From: Haloarculaceae archaeon
GTDB lineage: Archaea > Halobacteriota > Halobacteria > Halobacteriales > Haloarculaceae
Assembly: GCA_018609665.1 (NCBI GenBank)
Contig: JAHENN010000218.1
Location: 1 to 6,652, forward strand
Length of the DNA: 6,652 nucleotides
Direction: 5' to 3'
The notes beneath the pieces are model-generated. The model had not been told where the DNA came from. It saw only the letters and a program-made list of their open reading frames with translations, and did not search any database. Made by a program: the position numbers and the translations under genes. Shown one piece after another: positions 1-5,114 of this stretch (position 1 is its first letter; every line of letters begins with the position of its first letter).

Positions 1-942
1 GAGGTCTCGCGGCTCTGTCTCGGCTGCATGAGCTTCGGCGACCCCGACTGGCGGGAGTGGATAAAGGGCGAGGAGTTCGGTCGCGACCTCGTCGAGCGCG
101 CGCTCGACCTCGGCATCAACTTCTTCGACACCGCCAACATGTACTCCCGCGGCGAGAGCGAGCGGATCCTCGGCGACGCCCTCGAGGGCCGCCGCGAGGA
201 GAGCGTCGTCGCCACGAAGGTCTACTTCCGGATGCGGGACGACGACCCCAACTCCGGCGGCCTGTCCCGGAAGACGGTCGAGCAGGAGCTGGACGCCTCG
301 CTGGACCGGCTGGGGATGGAGACGGTCGACCTCTACCAGACCCACCGGTGGGACTACGACACGCCCGTCGAGACGACGCTGCGGGCGCTGGACGACGCCG
401 TCCGCCGCGGGAAGGCCCGGCACCTCGGTGCATCCTCGATGTGGGCCCACCAGCTCGCGACGGCGCTGCACACGAGCGACCGGCTCGGCCTCGAGCGGTT
501 CGCGACGATGCAGAACCACTACAACCTCGTCTACCGCGAGGAGGAGCGGGAGACGCTCCCGCTCTGCGAGAAGGAGGGCCTCGGCGTCATCCCCTGGAGC
601 CCGATGGCCCGCGGCTACCTCACCCGGCCCCACGAGGAGTACACCTCGACGACGCGGGCCGAGACCGACGACTACGCCCGGGCCCACCCCTACGCCGAGG
701 GTGGCGGCCGCGAGATCAACGAGCGGGTCCAGGAGCTGGCCGCCGAGAAGGGCGTCTCGATGGCGCAGCTGTCGCTCGCGTGGCTCCTGCACAAGGAGTG
801 GGTCGACGCGCCGATCGTCGGCGCCTCGAAGGTCGAACACCTCGAGGACGCCGTCGAGGCCGTGGAGGTGTCGCTGTCGGATAGCGACCTCGACTACCTG
901 GAGGCGCCGTACGAGCCGGTGCCGGTGTCGGGCCACGAGTAA
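1..942 (+). CDS. Aldo/keto reductase, 5'-truncated by the window edge
   Basis: NAD(P)H-dependent oxidoreductase of the aldo/keto reductase superfamily (TIM barrel, cytoplasmic), reducing carbonyls to alcohols; the substrate cannot be told. The frame is open from base 1 and reads EVSRLCLGCMSFG, the usual first strand of this family, so the ATG at 28 is an internal Met and the real start lies before the window. Counting from that Met, the catalytic tetrad is complete: Asp34 and Tyr39 in FFDTANMYS, Lys64 in VVATKVYF, His106 in LYQTHRWD. The late motifs GVIPWSPMARGYL and IVGASKVEHLEDAV, which bind the cofactor in this family, are also present. The C-terminus is intact, ending in TAA at 940-942. 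The visible 313 residues fit a family of about 320-340, so only a short N-terminal piece is missing. It resembles the general AKR group annotated as 'predicted oxidoreductase' in haloarchaea. The stop codon directly abuts that of the convergent gene. Confidence 0.95.
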   Translation, partial: EVSRLCLGCMSFGDPDWREWIKGEEFGRDLVERALDLGINFFDTANMYSRGESERILGDALEGRREESVVATKVYFRMRDDDPNSGGLSRKTVEQELDASLDRLGMETVDLYQTHRWDYDTPVETTLRALDDAVRRGKARHLGASSMWAHQLATALHTSDRLGLERFATMQNHYNLVYREEERETLPLCEKEGLGVIPWSPMARGYLTRPHEEYTSTTRAETDDYARAHPYAEGGGREINERVQELAAEKGVSMAQLSLAWLLHKEWVDAPIVGASKVEHLEDAVEAVEVSLSDSDLDYLEAPYEPVPVSGHE

Positions 943-1953
943 TCACCGGCGGCCGACCAGCAGCGCCGCGGCCGCCAGCGCGACGACGGCGGCGCCGGCG
1001 CCGAACCCCGGTCCGTCGGCGGCCGTCGGCGTCCGCAGGACCCGGTCGTCCCATCCCTCGGTCCGGGTCGGGGTGGCCGTCGAGCCCGTCTCGCCGTCCT
1101 CGCCGCCCTCGCCGCTCTCGTCGACTGACTGCTCGGTCGCCGTCGGCGTCGGCGTCGCGGTCGGACCGTCGCCCTCGTCGTCCGACGGGTCGGTCGCCGT
1201 CTCGCGGCCGTCGCTCTGCCCCCCGTCGTCGCCGTCGCCGTTGGCGTCGTCGCCGTCGCCGTTGGCGTCGTCGCCGTCGCCGGCCGCCGGCCCGGGCGTC
1301 GGCGTCGCCGTCTGCTGTGGCTCCGACGGCGGCGGCCCGAGCTGCTGTCGGGCCTCCGCCTCGTCCTCGCAGTCGCAGATGTAGAAGTAGTGGGAGTCGC
1401 TGCCGAAGGTGACCCGCTCGCCGCTCTCGGTCACGCCGGTCGTCGTCCCGGAGATGCGGTACCAGCCCGGCTCGTCGGGGTTGTCGATGCACTCGGCGAC
1501 CGAGATGAGCTCGTCGCCGTCGTCGAGGTACGTCGACGCCCCGAGGTCGTCCTCGCCGTTGTACTCCACCTCGAAGAGGTCCTCGCCGGCGGAGAACGTC
1601 TTGACGTTGTCCTGGAGGCTCTCGTCGACCTCGTAGCCGTCGAGCGTCGCCCCGCGGTCGACGCCGAACGTCTCGCCGTCCTGCGGGCCGCAGCCCTCCC
1701 AGCTGCCGGCCTCGTAGACGGCGGTGGTCCGCTCGAGGGTCTCGAGGTCGACGCCGGCCGTCGCGACGACCTGCTGACCGTACTTGACGTCCGTCGCGCC
1801 GGGAGTGCGGTCGCCCAGCGGGACCACCGTGTAGTCGGCGTCGGCCGGGTCGTGTCGGGCCTCGACGACGCCGCCGGGGGCCGCCGCGCCGGCCAGCAGC
1901 GCGAACACGAGCGCCGTCGCCGCGACCGTCGCCAGCCCGCGATTCCACCCCAT
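943..1953 (-). CDS. Secreted surface protein with PGF-CTERM archaeosortase anchor
   Basis: Predicted exported, cell-surface protein of 336 residues with no recognised catalytic domain. Residues 1-25 form a Sec-type signal peptide (short n-region with one Arg, hydrophobic core about 7-25, no lipobox Cys). Residues 35-205 are an acidic globular region with four Cys (88, 155, 193, 195), the last two as CDC in YFYICDCEDE, so disulfides or a metal site are possible. Residues 207-311 are a low-complexity linker rich in Thr, Pro, Asp and Gly, with TATPTP-like stretches suited to O-glycosylation and a 7-residue repeat, DDANGDG. The tail has Pro-Gly-Phe at 315-317, a hydrophobic segment at 318-333 and a final Arg-Arg, the layout of PGF-CTERM proteins that archaeosortase A cleaves and lipid-anchors. 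The ATG at 1953 is chosen because the signal peptide begins there; no Shine-Dalgarno motif precedes it. The ligand or role of the globular part is unknown. Confidence 0.88.
   Translation of the reverse strand: MGWNRGLATVAATALVFALLAGAAAPGGVVEARHDPADADYTVVPLGDRTPGATDVKYGQQVVATAGVDLETLERTTAVYEAGSWEGCGPQDGETFGVDRGATLDGYEVDESLQDNVKTFSAGEDLFEVEYNGEDDLGASTYLDDGDELISVAECIDNPDEPGWYRISGTTTGVTESGERVTFGSDSHYFYICDCEDEAEARQQLGPPPSEPQQTATPTPGPAAGDGDDANGDGDDANGDGDDGGQSDGRETATDPSDDEGDGPTATPTPTATEQSVDESGEGGEDGETGSTATPTRTEGWDDRVLRTPTAADGPGFGAGAAVVALAAAALLVGRR
1225..1282. repeat. 21-bp in-frame tandem repeat in the surface-protein linker
   Basis: Two identical 21-base units (1225-1245 and 1246-1266) are followed by a partial third copy of 16 bases (1267-1282). 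Read on the minus strand, the unit encodes DDANGDG, so copy-number changes would keep the frame and only lengthen or shorten the acidic linker before the C-terminal anchor. The flanking codons are also Gly/Asp-rich, so the repeat lies inside a wider low-complexity tract. Confidence 0.9.
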
Positions 1954-2068
1954 CTGTCGGCCGACCCTACGGCCCTCGGCCGGTTACGGCTGGTGCCGTC
2001 AATCGGCGGGTGGTTCATACGGCGCGGGACCGCCGGAGGTTTATACCCCGGCTACTAACGGCCGGTCG
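1954..2068. promoter_or_regulatory. Divergent intergenic region between surface protein and HTH_10 regulator
   Basis: These 115 bp separate two divergent start codons. The plus-strand box at 2040-2045 serves the regulator. For the minus-strand surface gene no strong box lies at the leaderless distance; only a weak GTAAC sits about 31-35 bases before the ATG. The minus strand does read GTATAAA across the regulator's box (2040-2046), which would give a leader of roughly 60 nt for the surface gene. Shared or competing promoter use is therefore possible but is inferred from position only. Confidence 0.5.
2040..2045 (+). promoter_or_regulatory. TATA-like box for the leaderless HTH_10 regulator gene
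   Basis: TTTATA lies 24-29 bases before the ATG at 2069, the spacing expected when transcription begins at or next to the start codon. This is the common leaderless arrangement in haloarchaea. It fits the haloarchaeal TTTWWW core and stands out in otherwise GC-rich DNA. The bases just upstream (GGAGG) do not match the purine-A-rich BRE well. Confidence 0.7.
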
Positions 2069-2719
2069 ATGCGGTACGTGAAAGTCTCGCTCATCCCGAC
2101 CCGGGGAGACATCGACCCCGTCGGCGAGCAGATCGAGGCCGACCCGTCGCTGACCCGGGACTCGATTCTCCACATCAGCCGGCTCAACGACGGCACGGCG
2201 GTGCTGCTCACCCAGATTCGGGGCCGGATGGACGCCCTCGAGGCCATCCTCGAGGACTGCGAGGCGGTGCTGTCGCACAACGTCTCGCCGCTGCGGGACG
2301 AACTGCAGGCGTACCTCCACACGGAGCCGACGGAGGCGGCGGCGGCGCTGCTCGAACTCGAGCAGGAACACGAGTTCGTCCTCGACATGCCGATCGAGTA
2401 CGGCCCCGACGGCGGGCTGAAAGTCGCCGTCATCGGCGAGGAGGAGACCGTCCGGCGGGCCATCGAGGACGTCCCCGACGAGATACGCGTCGAGCTGGAG
2501 CAGCTGTCGGACTACGACCCGGAGCTCCGGGAGCTGTCGTCGCTACTGACCGACCGCCAGCAGGAGATCCTCGACACCGCGGCCGACCTCGGCTACTACG
2601 AGGTACCCCGGCAGGCGACCCACCAGGACATCGCCGACGAGCTGGGGCTGTCGACGACGACCGTCGGCGAACACCTCCGGAAGATCGAGGCGCGGATGCT
2701 GTCGGAGGTCGCTCACTGA
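2069..2719 (+). CDS. HTH_10 (bacterio-opsin activator-like) transcriptional regulator
   Basis: DNA-binding regulator of 216 residues in the haloarchaeal Bat-type HTH_10 family. The C-terminal domain, about 159-212, has the family signature: LTDRQQEIL, then an aromatic GYYEVPR stretch, then a helix-turn-helix with QDIADELGLSTTTVGEHLRK as recognition region. Residues 1-150 form the mixed alpha/beta N-terminal sensor region usual for these proteins, beginning MRYVKVSLIP. There is no PAS or GAF domain of the length seen in full-size Bat, and the ligand is unknown. The ATG at 2069 is supported by TTTATA 24-29 bases upstream, implying a leaderless mRNA. The gene is divergent from the PGF-CTERM surface protein gene, a possible target, and its last 7 bases overlap the end of the convergent membrane-protein gene. 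Family assignment is firm; regulated genes are not known. Confidence 0.93.
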   Translation: MRYVKVSLIPTRGDIDPVGEQIEADPSLTRDSILHISRLNDGTAVLLTQIRGRMDALEAILEDCEAVLSHNVSPLRDELQAYLHTEPTEAAAALLELEQEHEFVLDMPIEYGPDGGLKVAVIGEEETVRRAIEDVPDEIRVELEQLSDYDPELRELSSLLTDRQQEILDTAADLGYYEVPRQATHQDIADELGLSTTTVGEHLRKIEARMLSEVAH

Positions 2720-3204
2720 GCCGGGCGGCTGAGCCGGCTCGTGAGGTAGGCGCTGGTCAGCCCGACCAGCCCGGCCACGATGGCCACCTGGAACATCAGC
2801 CGCCCCAGCGCCGCCGGCTCGATGGGCCCGTCGCCGCCCCCGCCGGAGCCGTACACGCTCAGCACGGAGAAGGTCAGGAACAGCCCGAGGCCGGCGAACA
2901 GGAAGAAGCCGACGAAGCTGCCGAGGCCGCCGACGACGGCCGCGGTGCCGTCGCGGTCCGGCAGCGCCTGGCCGACGCCGACCCCCGCCACCCCCGCCGC
3001 CAGCGGCCCGACGACGTAGACGAGGAGGATGGAGACGATGAACAGGATGCCGATCTGCGTCGAGTCGAGGGGGTCGGTGCCGGGCTCGACGAACTGTTCG
3101 ATGAAGAACCCGAGCGTGAAGTTCGCCGCCAGCCCCAGCCCCGCCCCGAGCGCGGCGAAGACCCCGACGACGGCCAGCGCGTAGACGTACGCAGGTCGAC
3201 TCAT
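2713..3204 (-). CDS. Four-helix membrane protein, unrecognised family
   Basis: Predicted integral membrane protein of 163 residues, family not recognised. Four hydrophobic segments are visible at about 7-34, 51-78, 88-117 and 135-155. The connecting loops are an acidic one (about 35-50), a short charged one at 80-86 (ALPDRDG), and a Gly-rich one at 119-127. No catalytic or transport motif is seen; the abundance of small residues (Gly, Ala) in the helices is typical of small haloarchaeal hypothetical membrane proteins. I start it at the ATG at 3204 because hydrophobic sequence begins right away and a TACATT box sits 25-30 bases upstream (3234-3229). An in-frame ATG at 3324 would add 40 Arg-rich, non-membrane residues and run through the promoter of the divergent gene. 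The stop overlaps the 3' end of the HTH_10 gene by 7 bp. Confidence 0.8.
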   Translation of the reverse strand: MSRPAYVYALAVVGVFAALGAGLGLAANFTLGFFIEQFVEPGTDPLDSTQIGILFIVSILLVYVVGPLAAGVAGVGVGQALPDRDGTAAVVGGLGSFVGFFLFAGLGLFLTFSVLSVYGSGGGGDGPIEPAALGRLMFQVAIVAGLVGLTSAYLTSRLSRPAQ

Positions 3205-3228
3205 GGGGGAGGGGACGACACAGAGCCG

Positions 3229-3234
3229 AATGTA
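3229..3234 (-). promoter_or_regulatory. Weak TATA-like box for the four-helix membrane protein gene
   Basis: TACATT on the minus strand lies 25-30 bases before the chosen ATG at 3204, the leaderless spacing. The match to the haloarchaeal box is poor, and no Shine-Dalgarno motif is present in the C-rich run before the ATG. Its position supports the shorter start more than it proves a promoter. Confidence 0.4.
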
Positions 3235-3282
3235 GGTATCGGTCTCCCGCCGGCCGTTCTCCGGCCGCCGCTCCGGGTCGCG

Positions 3283-3295
3283 GCTCGAAACGAGC
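3283..3295. promoter_or_regulatory. Short inverted repeat, candidate operator or BRE region
   Basis: GCTCGAAACGAGC is a perfect 5-bp inverted repeat around AAA. It sits 6 bases before the T-tract box of the plus-strand gene at 3333, where a regulator or TFB would bind. The CGAAA inside it resembles a haloarchaeal BRE but is several bases farther from the box than usual. Five-bp arms can occur by chance in GC-rich DNA. Confidence 0.35.
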
Positions 3296-3301
3296 GCCGG
3301 C

Positions 3302-3308
3302 TTTTTTT
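3302..3308 (+). promoter_or_regulatory. T-tract promoter box for the 3333-6610 gene cluster
   Basis: Seven consecutive T lie 25-31 bases before the ATG at 3333, the correct place for a TATA-type element of a leaderless transcript, and satisfy the loose TTTWWW consensus. This is the only strong AT-rich stretch in the 128-bp divergent region. It could instead look like the T-run of an intrinsic terminator, but no plus-strand transcription unit ends nearby, so promoter is the better reading. Confidence 0.55.
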
Positions 3309-3332
3309 CCTGCGCTGTGGTCACAGTGTGGC

Positions 3333-3725
3333 ATGTCGGACTCGGAGGAGGCGGGAGACGGCGCCCGACTCGAGCCGCTCCGCGACCGGGTCGAGGGCAC
3401 CCTCTACAGCGTCGTCCGGTTCAGCGCCGACGACTTCGAGGTGGTGTACGCCGACGAGGCGACCCGGGAGATGTACGCCGACGACGAGGCGATGCTGGAG
3501 CACTTCCGGCGCATCTTCGACTACGTCGGCATCGACTTCGCCGAGAAGGCGCTGTTCAGCGACATGCTCCTCCCGGAGCGGGGGACGGTCCGCTACATGA
3601 CGACCTGCATGGCCACGGTGAAGCTGGTGCGGATCTACGCCGGCTCGGAGGGCGTGCTCCTCACCGTCGACCCCGAGGAGCCGGTGCCGCGGCTGGCCGA
3701 CGTCGTCGAGGAGCGGCTGCTCTGA
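3333..3725 (+). CDS. Conserved-looking 130-aa acidic protein, unknown function
   Basis: Soluble, acidic protein of 130 residues that I do not recognise by family. An acidic N-terminus (MSDSEEAGDG) leads into an apparent alpha/beta fold. A strand pair lies around 23-40 (GTLYSVVRF, FEVVYAD), a helical part around 42-65, and strands around 84-112 (GTVRYMTTCMATVKLVRIY then GVLLTV). The sequence ends in an amphipathic helix at 119-130. The one Cys is at 92, and no membrane segment or signal peptide is present. Coding status is supported by the halophile-type acidic composition, by a promoter box at leaderless distance before the ATG, and by the absence of a competing frame of comparable quality. 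The alternating strands could fit a small regulatory or sensor domain, but this is a guess. The next gene follows within 55 bp, or 1 bp with an alternative GTG, suggesting co-transcription. Confidence 0.8.
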   Translation: MSDSEEAGDGARLEPLRDRVEGTLYSVVRFSADDFEVVYADEATREMYADDEAMLEHFRRIFDYVGIDFAEKALFSDMLLPERGTVRYMTTCMATVKLVRIYAGSEGVLLTVDPEEPVPRLADVVEERLL

Positions 3726-3780
3726 GGTGGTCGACTTCCGCGACCGGCAGGCCGAAACCGGCGCCGTCCGTACCGCACGC

Positions 3781-4494
3781 ATGGCCGACATCCTCTCGAT
3801 GACGTGGCGGGACCTGCTGTTCGCCCACTGGCCGGTCGCCGCCGAGACGGTCGCCGACCGGCTCCCGGCCGGGCTGTCGGTCGACACCCACGACGGCGAC
3901 GCCTACCTCGGGGTCGTCCCGTTCGTGATGTCGGAGATCGGCCCCCGGGGACTGCCCGTCGGGCTCGGCTTCGGCGAACTCAACCTCCGGACCTACGTCA
4001 CCGTCGACGGCCGACCCGGGGTGTACTTCTTCAACCTCGACGCCGACGACCGCATCGGCGTGTTCCTGGCGCGGACGCTCTTCCGGCTGCCGTACTACCG
4101 GGCGGAGATGACCGTCGAGACCGCCGGCGAGGGGACCGGCCGGGAGGTCCGCTTCCGGAGCCGGCGCCGGTCGGCGACGGCGGCGCCGGCCCGGTTCGAG
4201 GCGACCTACGGGCCGACGGGGTCGTTCTCGACGCCGGACCCCGGCTCGCTTCCGGCCTTCCTCACCGAGCGGTACCGCTTCTACACGACGGACGACGACG
4301 GCCGGCTCTACCGCGGCGAGATCGACCACGAGCCGTGGCGGCTCGCGCCGGGGCGGCTCGAGAGCCGGGAGAACACGCTCTTTGCGGCCAACGGCTTCGA
4401 CCGGCCGGCCGGCGACCCGCTGGTCCACTTCGCGGCGCCGATCGACGTGACCGCCGGCCGCGTCCGCCGGGCGACCGGCAAAGCGGCCAACTAA
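3781..4494 (+). CDS. DUF2071 (YqjF-like) family protein
   Basis: Cytoplasmic protein of 237 residues matching the YqjF/DUF2071 family, whose fold is related to acetoacetate decarboxylase but whose reaction is not established. Family motifs run in order: MTWRDLLFAHWPV at 7-19, LPAGLSVDTHDGDAYLGVVP at 28-47, ELNLRTYVTVDGRPGVYFFN at 66-85, LPYYRAEM at 103-110, LTERYRFYT at 161-169, and DHEPWRL at 182-188. The end, NTLFAANGF followed by GDPLVHFA at 198-218, is also typical. Length is normal for the family. I choose the ATG at 3781, six residues before the MTWRD motif, as in relatives. An in-frame GTG at 3727, one base after the preceding stop, would add 18 residues and give tight coupling, so it remains possible. 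No TATA-like box is visible at leaderless distance, so it is probably read from the promoter before 3333. Confidence 0.88.
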   Translation: MADILSMTWRDLLFAHWPVAAETVADRLPAGLSVDTHDGDAYLGVVPFVMSEIGPRGLPVGLGFGELNLRTYVTVDGRPGVYFFNLDADDRIGVFLARTLFRLPYYRAEMTVETAGEGTGREVRFRSRRRSATAAPARFEATYGPTGSFSTPDPGSLPAFLTERYRFYTTDDDGRLYRGEIDHEPWRLAPGRLESRENTLFAANGFDRPAGDPLVHFAAPIDVTAGRVRRATGKAAN

Positions 4495-4520
4495 GTACGA
4501 CGCGGCCCCAGTCACGGTCG

Positions 4521-5114
4521 ATGGACGCCGACACCGAGCGGAGCGACGCCGGGCCGTTCGACGAGCCGCTGACCCGGGCGGTCCGGCCGGCCGGAAGGGA
4601 CGAAGAGACCGACGCCGGCGACGCGGTCCGGGTCGAGGCGCTCGTCGGGTCGCGGCGGACGCTCGACCCGACCATCCAGCGGGTGTGGGTGCTGCAGGCG
4701 GTCGTGCCGTCGCTGGTGCTCGGCGGCCTCGCGGGTGCGGCCTTCGTCTTCCTGCCGGTCGGGGAGGCGTGGGTCGGCACCGTCGTCGCCACCGCCGTTT
4801 TCGCCCTCGCGGCGGTCCTGGCCGTGTTGCGGTACCGGTCGTGGGCCTACGAGATCCGGGACGACTCGCTGTACCTCGAGCGCGGCGTGATAACCAACGT
4901 GACGACCGTCGTCCCGTACGTCCGTATCCAGCACGTCGACGCCAGCCGGGGGCCGATCGAGCGGACGTTCGGGCTGGCGACGACGGTCGTCTACACCGCC
5001 GGCTCGCGGGGCGCCGACGTGTCGATCCCGGGGCTGTCGCCGGAGCGCGCCGAGGACCTCCAGAACCGGCTGAAGCAGCTGGCCATCGCAGCCGAGGGCG
5101 AGGACGCCGTCTGA
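4521..5114 (+). CDS. Small bPH2 (DUF304) membrane protein, YdbS-like
   Basis: Membrane protein of 197 residues with one bacterial PH-like domain, comparable to Bacillus YdbS. Residues 1-50 are hydrophilic and acidic, probably cytoplasmic. Two helices follow at about 57-78 and 85-103, then the bPH2 domain at about 106-187. The domain shows the family pattern: YEIRDDSLYLERGVI, VVPYVRIQHVDASRG, and FGLATTVVYTAGS, with Gln137 and Thr159-Ala160-Gly161. The ATG at 4521 is the only start that gives a halophile-like N-terminus; the longer open frame upstream is a shadow of the DUF2071 gene. A weak CTAAGTAC sits about 22-30 bases before the ATG, so a minor own promoter is possible, but the 26-bp gap to the previous gene favours an operon. 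The stop overlaps the next start as TGATG. Biochemical role is not known; the Bacillus ydbST pair has been linked to intrinsic resistance to antimicrobials made by other bacilli. Confidence 0.9.
   Translation: MDADTERSDAGPFDEPLTRAVRPAGRDEETDAGDAVRVEALVGSRRTLDPTIQRVWVLQAVVPSLVLGGLAGAAFVFLPVGEAWVGTVVATAVFALAAVLAVLRYRSWAYEIRDDSLYLERGVITNVTTVVPYVRIQHVDASRGPIERTFGLATTVVYTAGSRGADVSIPGLSPERAEDLQNRLKQLAIAAEGEDAV

Noticed and set aside
428..1384. Plus-strand frame across the convergent junction
   Set aside because: Ser/Arg/Pro-rich shadow of two well-supported genes; no family resemblance.
716..1948. Long minus-strand frame overlapping the surface protein gene
   Set aside because: Arg/Gly/Ala-dominated translation typical of an out-of-frame reading of GC-rich DNA; the 943-1953 frame has a signal peptide and a PGF-CTERM tail.
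3302..3308. T-run with nearby hairpin as a terminator
   Set aside because: No plus-strand transcription unit ends just before it, and its distance to the ATG at 3333 fits a promoter box.
3205..3324. 40-residue N-terminal extension of the four-helix membrane protein from the ATG at 3324
   Set aside because: The added residues are Arg-rich and unlike the rest, would run through the promoter region of the divergent gene, and the shorter start at 3204 has a box at leaderless distance.
3804..4520. Upstream extension of the YdbS-like frame through the DUF2071 gene
   Set aside because: The extension is Arg/Pro-rich shadow sequence; DUF2071 motifs are clear in the other frame.
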